From assembly GCA_017885365.1 (NCBI GenBank), contig JAFNGD010000211.1, positions 8,825-14,990 on the forward strand: 6,166 nucleotides of DNA. Direction: 5' to 3'. The notes under the pieces were generated by a model. The model saw only the letters and a list, made by a program, of their open reading frames with translations, searched no databases and was not told the origin of the DNA. This DNA is from Nitrospirota bacterium (lineage in GTDB: Bacteria; Nitrospirota; UBA9217). Positions 5,061 to 6,166 of this stretch are shown here, in pieces; position 1 is the first letter of the stretch, and the number at the start of each line of letters is the position of its first letter. The translations under genes and the position numbers were made by a program.

Positions 5061-6166
5061 CTAGGTCGTGAAACGGTCGATCTCCTTCTTCAGCACTCCA
5101 GATTGCACGGTCAGGACCTCCACGGCGCTGTTCAGCCGTGCCGCCAGCTCTGTGTTCTCACGCGCTGTAGACTTGATCCGCTCGATGGCCTTTACGAAGA
5201 GATCGCTGCCGGTCCGGACCTCGATCGCCGCCCGGTTCACCAGGCCGACCTTGGCGCTCATGGTCTCCATGGCAGTGGTGATGTTCCTGCTGGACTTGAC
5301 CTGCTCGGCGGTCGCCGACCTGACGAACCGCGTGATGTCCCGCATCTTCTCGGCAGCGAGCATGATCTGCTCGCTGCCGGCCCGCTGCTCCTTCGTGGCC
5401 CGTGCGATCTGGTGCGCCAACTCGTTGATCCGGTCCACGGCCTCGTTCACCTGTCCTATGCCGGTGACCTGTTCGACCGCCGCCCTGCTGATACTGCTGC
5501 TCATCTCGCGCGACTGGTCGGCCCGGTCCACGATCTTTCGAAGGGCATCCCCCGCCTCCTGCGCGAGCCGGGTCCCCACCTCCGCCATGAGGACCCCGTT
5601 CCGCATGACCTCCACCGCCTCCCGCGAATCCTCCTGCACGGACGTGATGAGCGCCCCGATCTCCTGGGTCGACGCGGCAGTGCGGTTCGCCAACTCCCGG
5701 ATCTGCGCGGCGACCACCGCAAAGCCTTTGCCGTGCTCGCCCGCCTGGGCGGCAAGGATGGCGGCGTTCAGGGCAAGGAGTCCGGTCTGGTCGGTGATGT
5801 CCTCAATAACGGTCAGGATGCCTCCGATGTTCTCAGCGCGCCCGCCCAGCCGGTTGATGACATCGGCAGACCGTCTCGATTCGTCCTCGATGCGGCGCAT
5901 CCCCTCGATCGTCTTTTCGATGGAGCGCATGCCAAGGTCGCGGGCGTCGGCGGTGACCGCCTCGGCGAGCGCGGTGGATTGCTTCGCACGGGCCTCCACC
6001 TCCCGGACCGACGCACTGATCTGGCTGGTAGAGGCTGCGGTCTCATCGGCCGCGGTCGACAGCGTCTCGACATTCCCGGCGATCTGGTGGACCGCGGCCG
6101 ACATCTGCGTGATCGCCGTTGAAGTCTCCTCAATGGAGGAAGAAAGATCGGTCATGAGGCGCGCGA
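5061..6166 (-). CDS. Methyl-accepting chemotaxis protein, C-terminal signalling domain (N-terminus beyond the right edge)
   Basis: MCPs pass sensory input to CheA through a long antiparallel coiled-coil hairpin. The frame stays open through the right edge. The Met at 6155 is probably internal: it has no ribosome site and Leu, Arg and Ala codons precede it. Numbering from that Met, 364 residues are visible: a descending helix (1-116), the conserved tip (about 117-150, with LLALNAAI and [12 protein letters not shown]) and a long returning helix to residue 364. [10 protein letters not shown] (5-14) fits the classical methylation-site pattern with E9/E10. No membrane segment or sensor domain is visible in this part; these, and any HAMP domain, would be upstream. 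The C-terminus (KKEIDRFTT) lacks a CheR/CheB docking pentapeptide. Against E. coli Tsr the tip has Asp for F373, Gly for N376, Leu for E385 and Gln for R388. The ligand cannot be told. Confidence 0.94.
   Translation of the reverse strand, partial: ARLMTDLSSSIEETSTAITQMSAAVHQIAGNVETLSTAADETAASTSQISASVREVEARAKQSTALAEAVTADARDLGMRSIEKTIEGMRRIEDESRRSADVINRLGGRAENIGGILTVIEDITDQTGLLALNAAILAAQAGEHGKGFAVVAAQIRELANRTAASTQEIGALITSVQEDSREAVEVMRNGVLMAEVGTRLAQEAGDALRKIVDRADQSREMSSSISRAAVEQVTGIGQVNEAVDRINELAHQIARATKEQRAGSEQIMLAAEKMRDITRFVRSATAEQVKSSRNITTAMETMSAKVGLVNRAAIEVRTGSDLFVKAIERIKSTARENTELAARLNSAVEVLTVQSGVLKKEIDRFTT

Noticed and set aside
3964..5064. 366-codon open frame on the plus strand
   Set aside because: Spans antisense to the HEAT gene, cheW and the spacer, with low-complexity Arg/Ser/Ala composition; it does not respect gene boundaries.
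4968..6122. 384-codon open frame on the plus strand
   Set aside because: Antisense to the MCP signalling domain; the His/Asp/Arg/Leu-rich product is the mirror of helical coding sequence.
1..6166. CRISPR arrays, insertion sequences, tRNA or rRNA genes
   Set aside because: I saw no regular short repeats with spacers, no transposase-like frame with terminal inverted repeats and no tRNA/rRNA-like segment. The only periodic DNA is the protein-level HEAT repetition.

Overview
The window is a GC-rich stretch of bacterial chromosome carrying part of a chemotaxis-type signalling locus. Every gene I can support is on the minus strand. Reading in the direction of transcription (right to left), the order is: the C-terminal part of a methyl-accepting chemotaxis protein (MCP, running off the right edge), the coupling protein CheW, a 663-residue protein made almost entirely of HEAT repeats, the methyltransferase CheR, the methylesterase CheB, a 187-bp intergenic gap, and the start of a coiled-coil protein (running off the left edge). 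The many long open frames on the plus strand are antisense shadows of these genes, as expected in GC-rich coding DNA.

Layout. 6166-5061 is the MCP cytoplasmic signalling hairpin. 5060-4966 is a 95-bp spacer holding a near-perfect 28-bp palindrome. From cheW to cheB (4965-494) the genes are packed: cheW overlaps the HEAT gene by 14 nt, the HEAT stop directly abuts the cheR start (TAAATG), and cheB starts inside or just after the end of cheR. This looks like one translationally coupled unit. The gap at 493-307 is AT-rich in its middle and carries a near-consensus sigma-70-type promoter (-35 TTGATA, 17-bp spacer, -10 TATAAT) pointing at the coiled-coil gene, so that gene probably has its own transcription start. 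I see no clear terminator after cheB.

How the genes work together. The MCP senses an unknown signal, CheW couples it to a CheA kinase, and CheR and CheB set receptor methylation for adaptation. CheA and CheY are not in the window; they may lie beyond either edge or elsewhere in the genome. The unusual member is the HEAT-repeat protein, placed between cheW and cheR. It has no visible catalytic domain and is most simply a scaffold or partner protein for this pathway. The MCP hairpin tip differs from the enteric type at several receptor-packing positions. Together these points suggest a non-enteric, possibly alternative-function chemosensory system rather than a textbook flagellar one.

Organism. 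High GC, this gene mix and an MCP tip of the '[11 protein letters not shown]' type resemble Deltaproteobacteria (Myxococcota/Desulfobacterota) or Nitrospirota. This is an impression from family knowledge, not a computed assignment.
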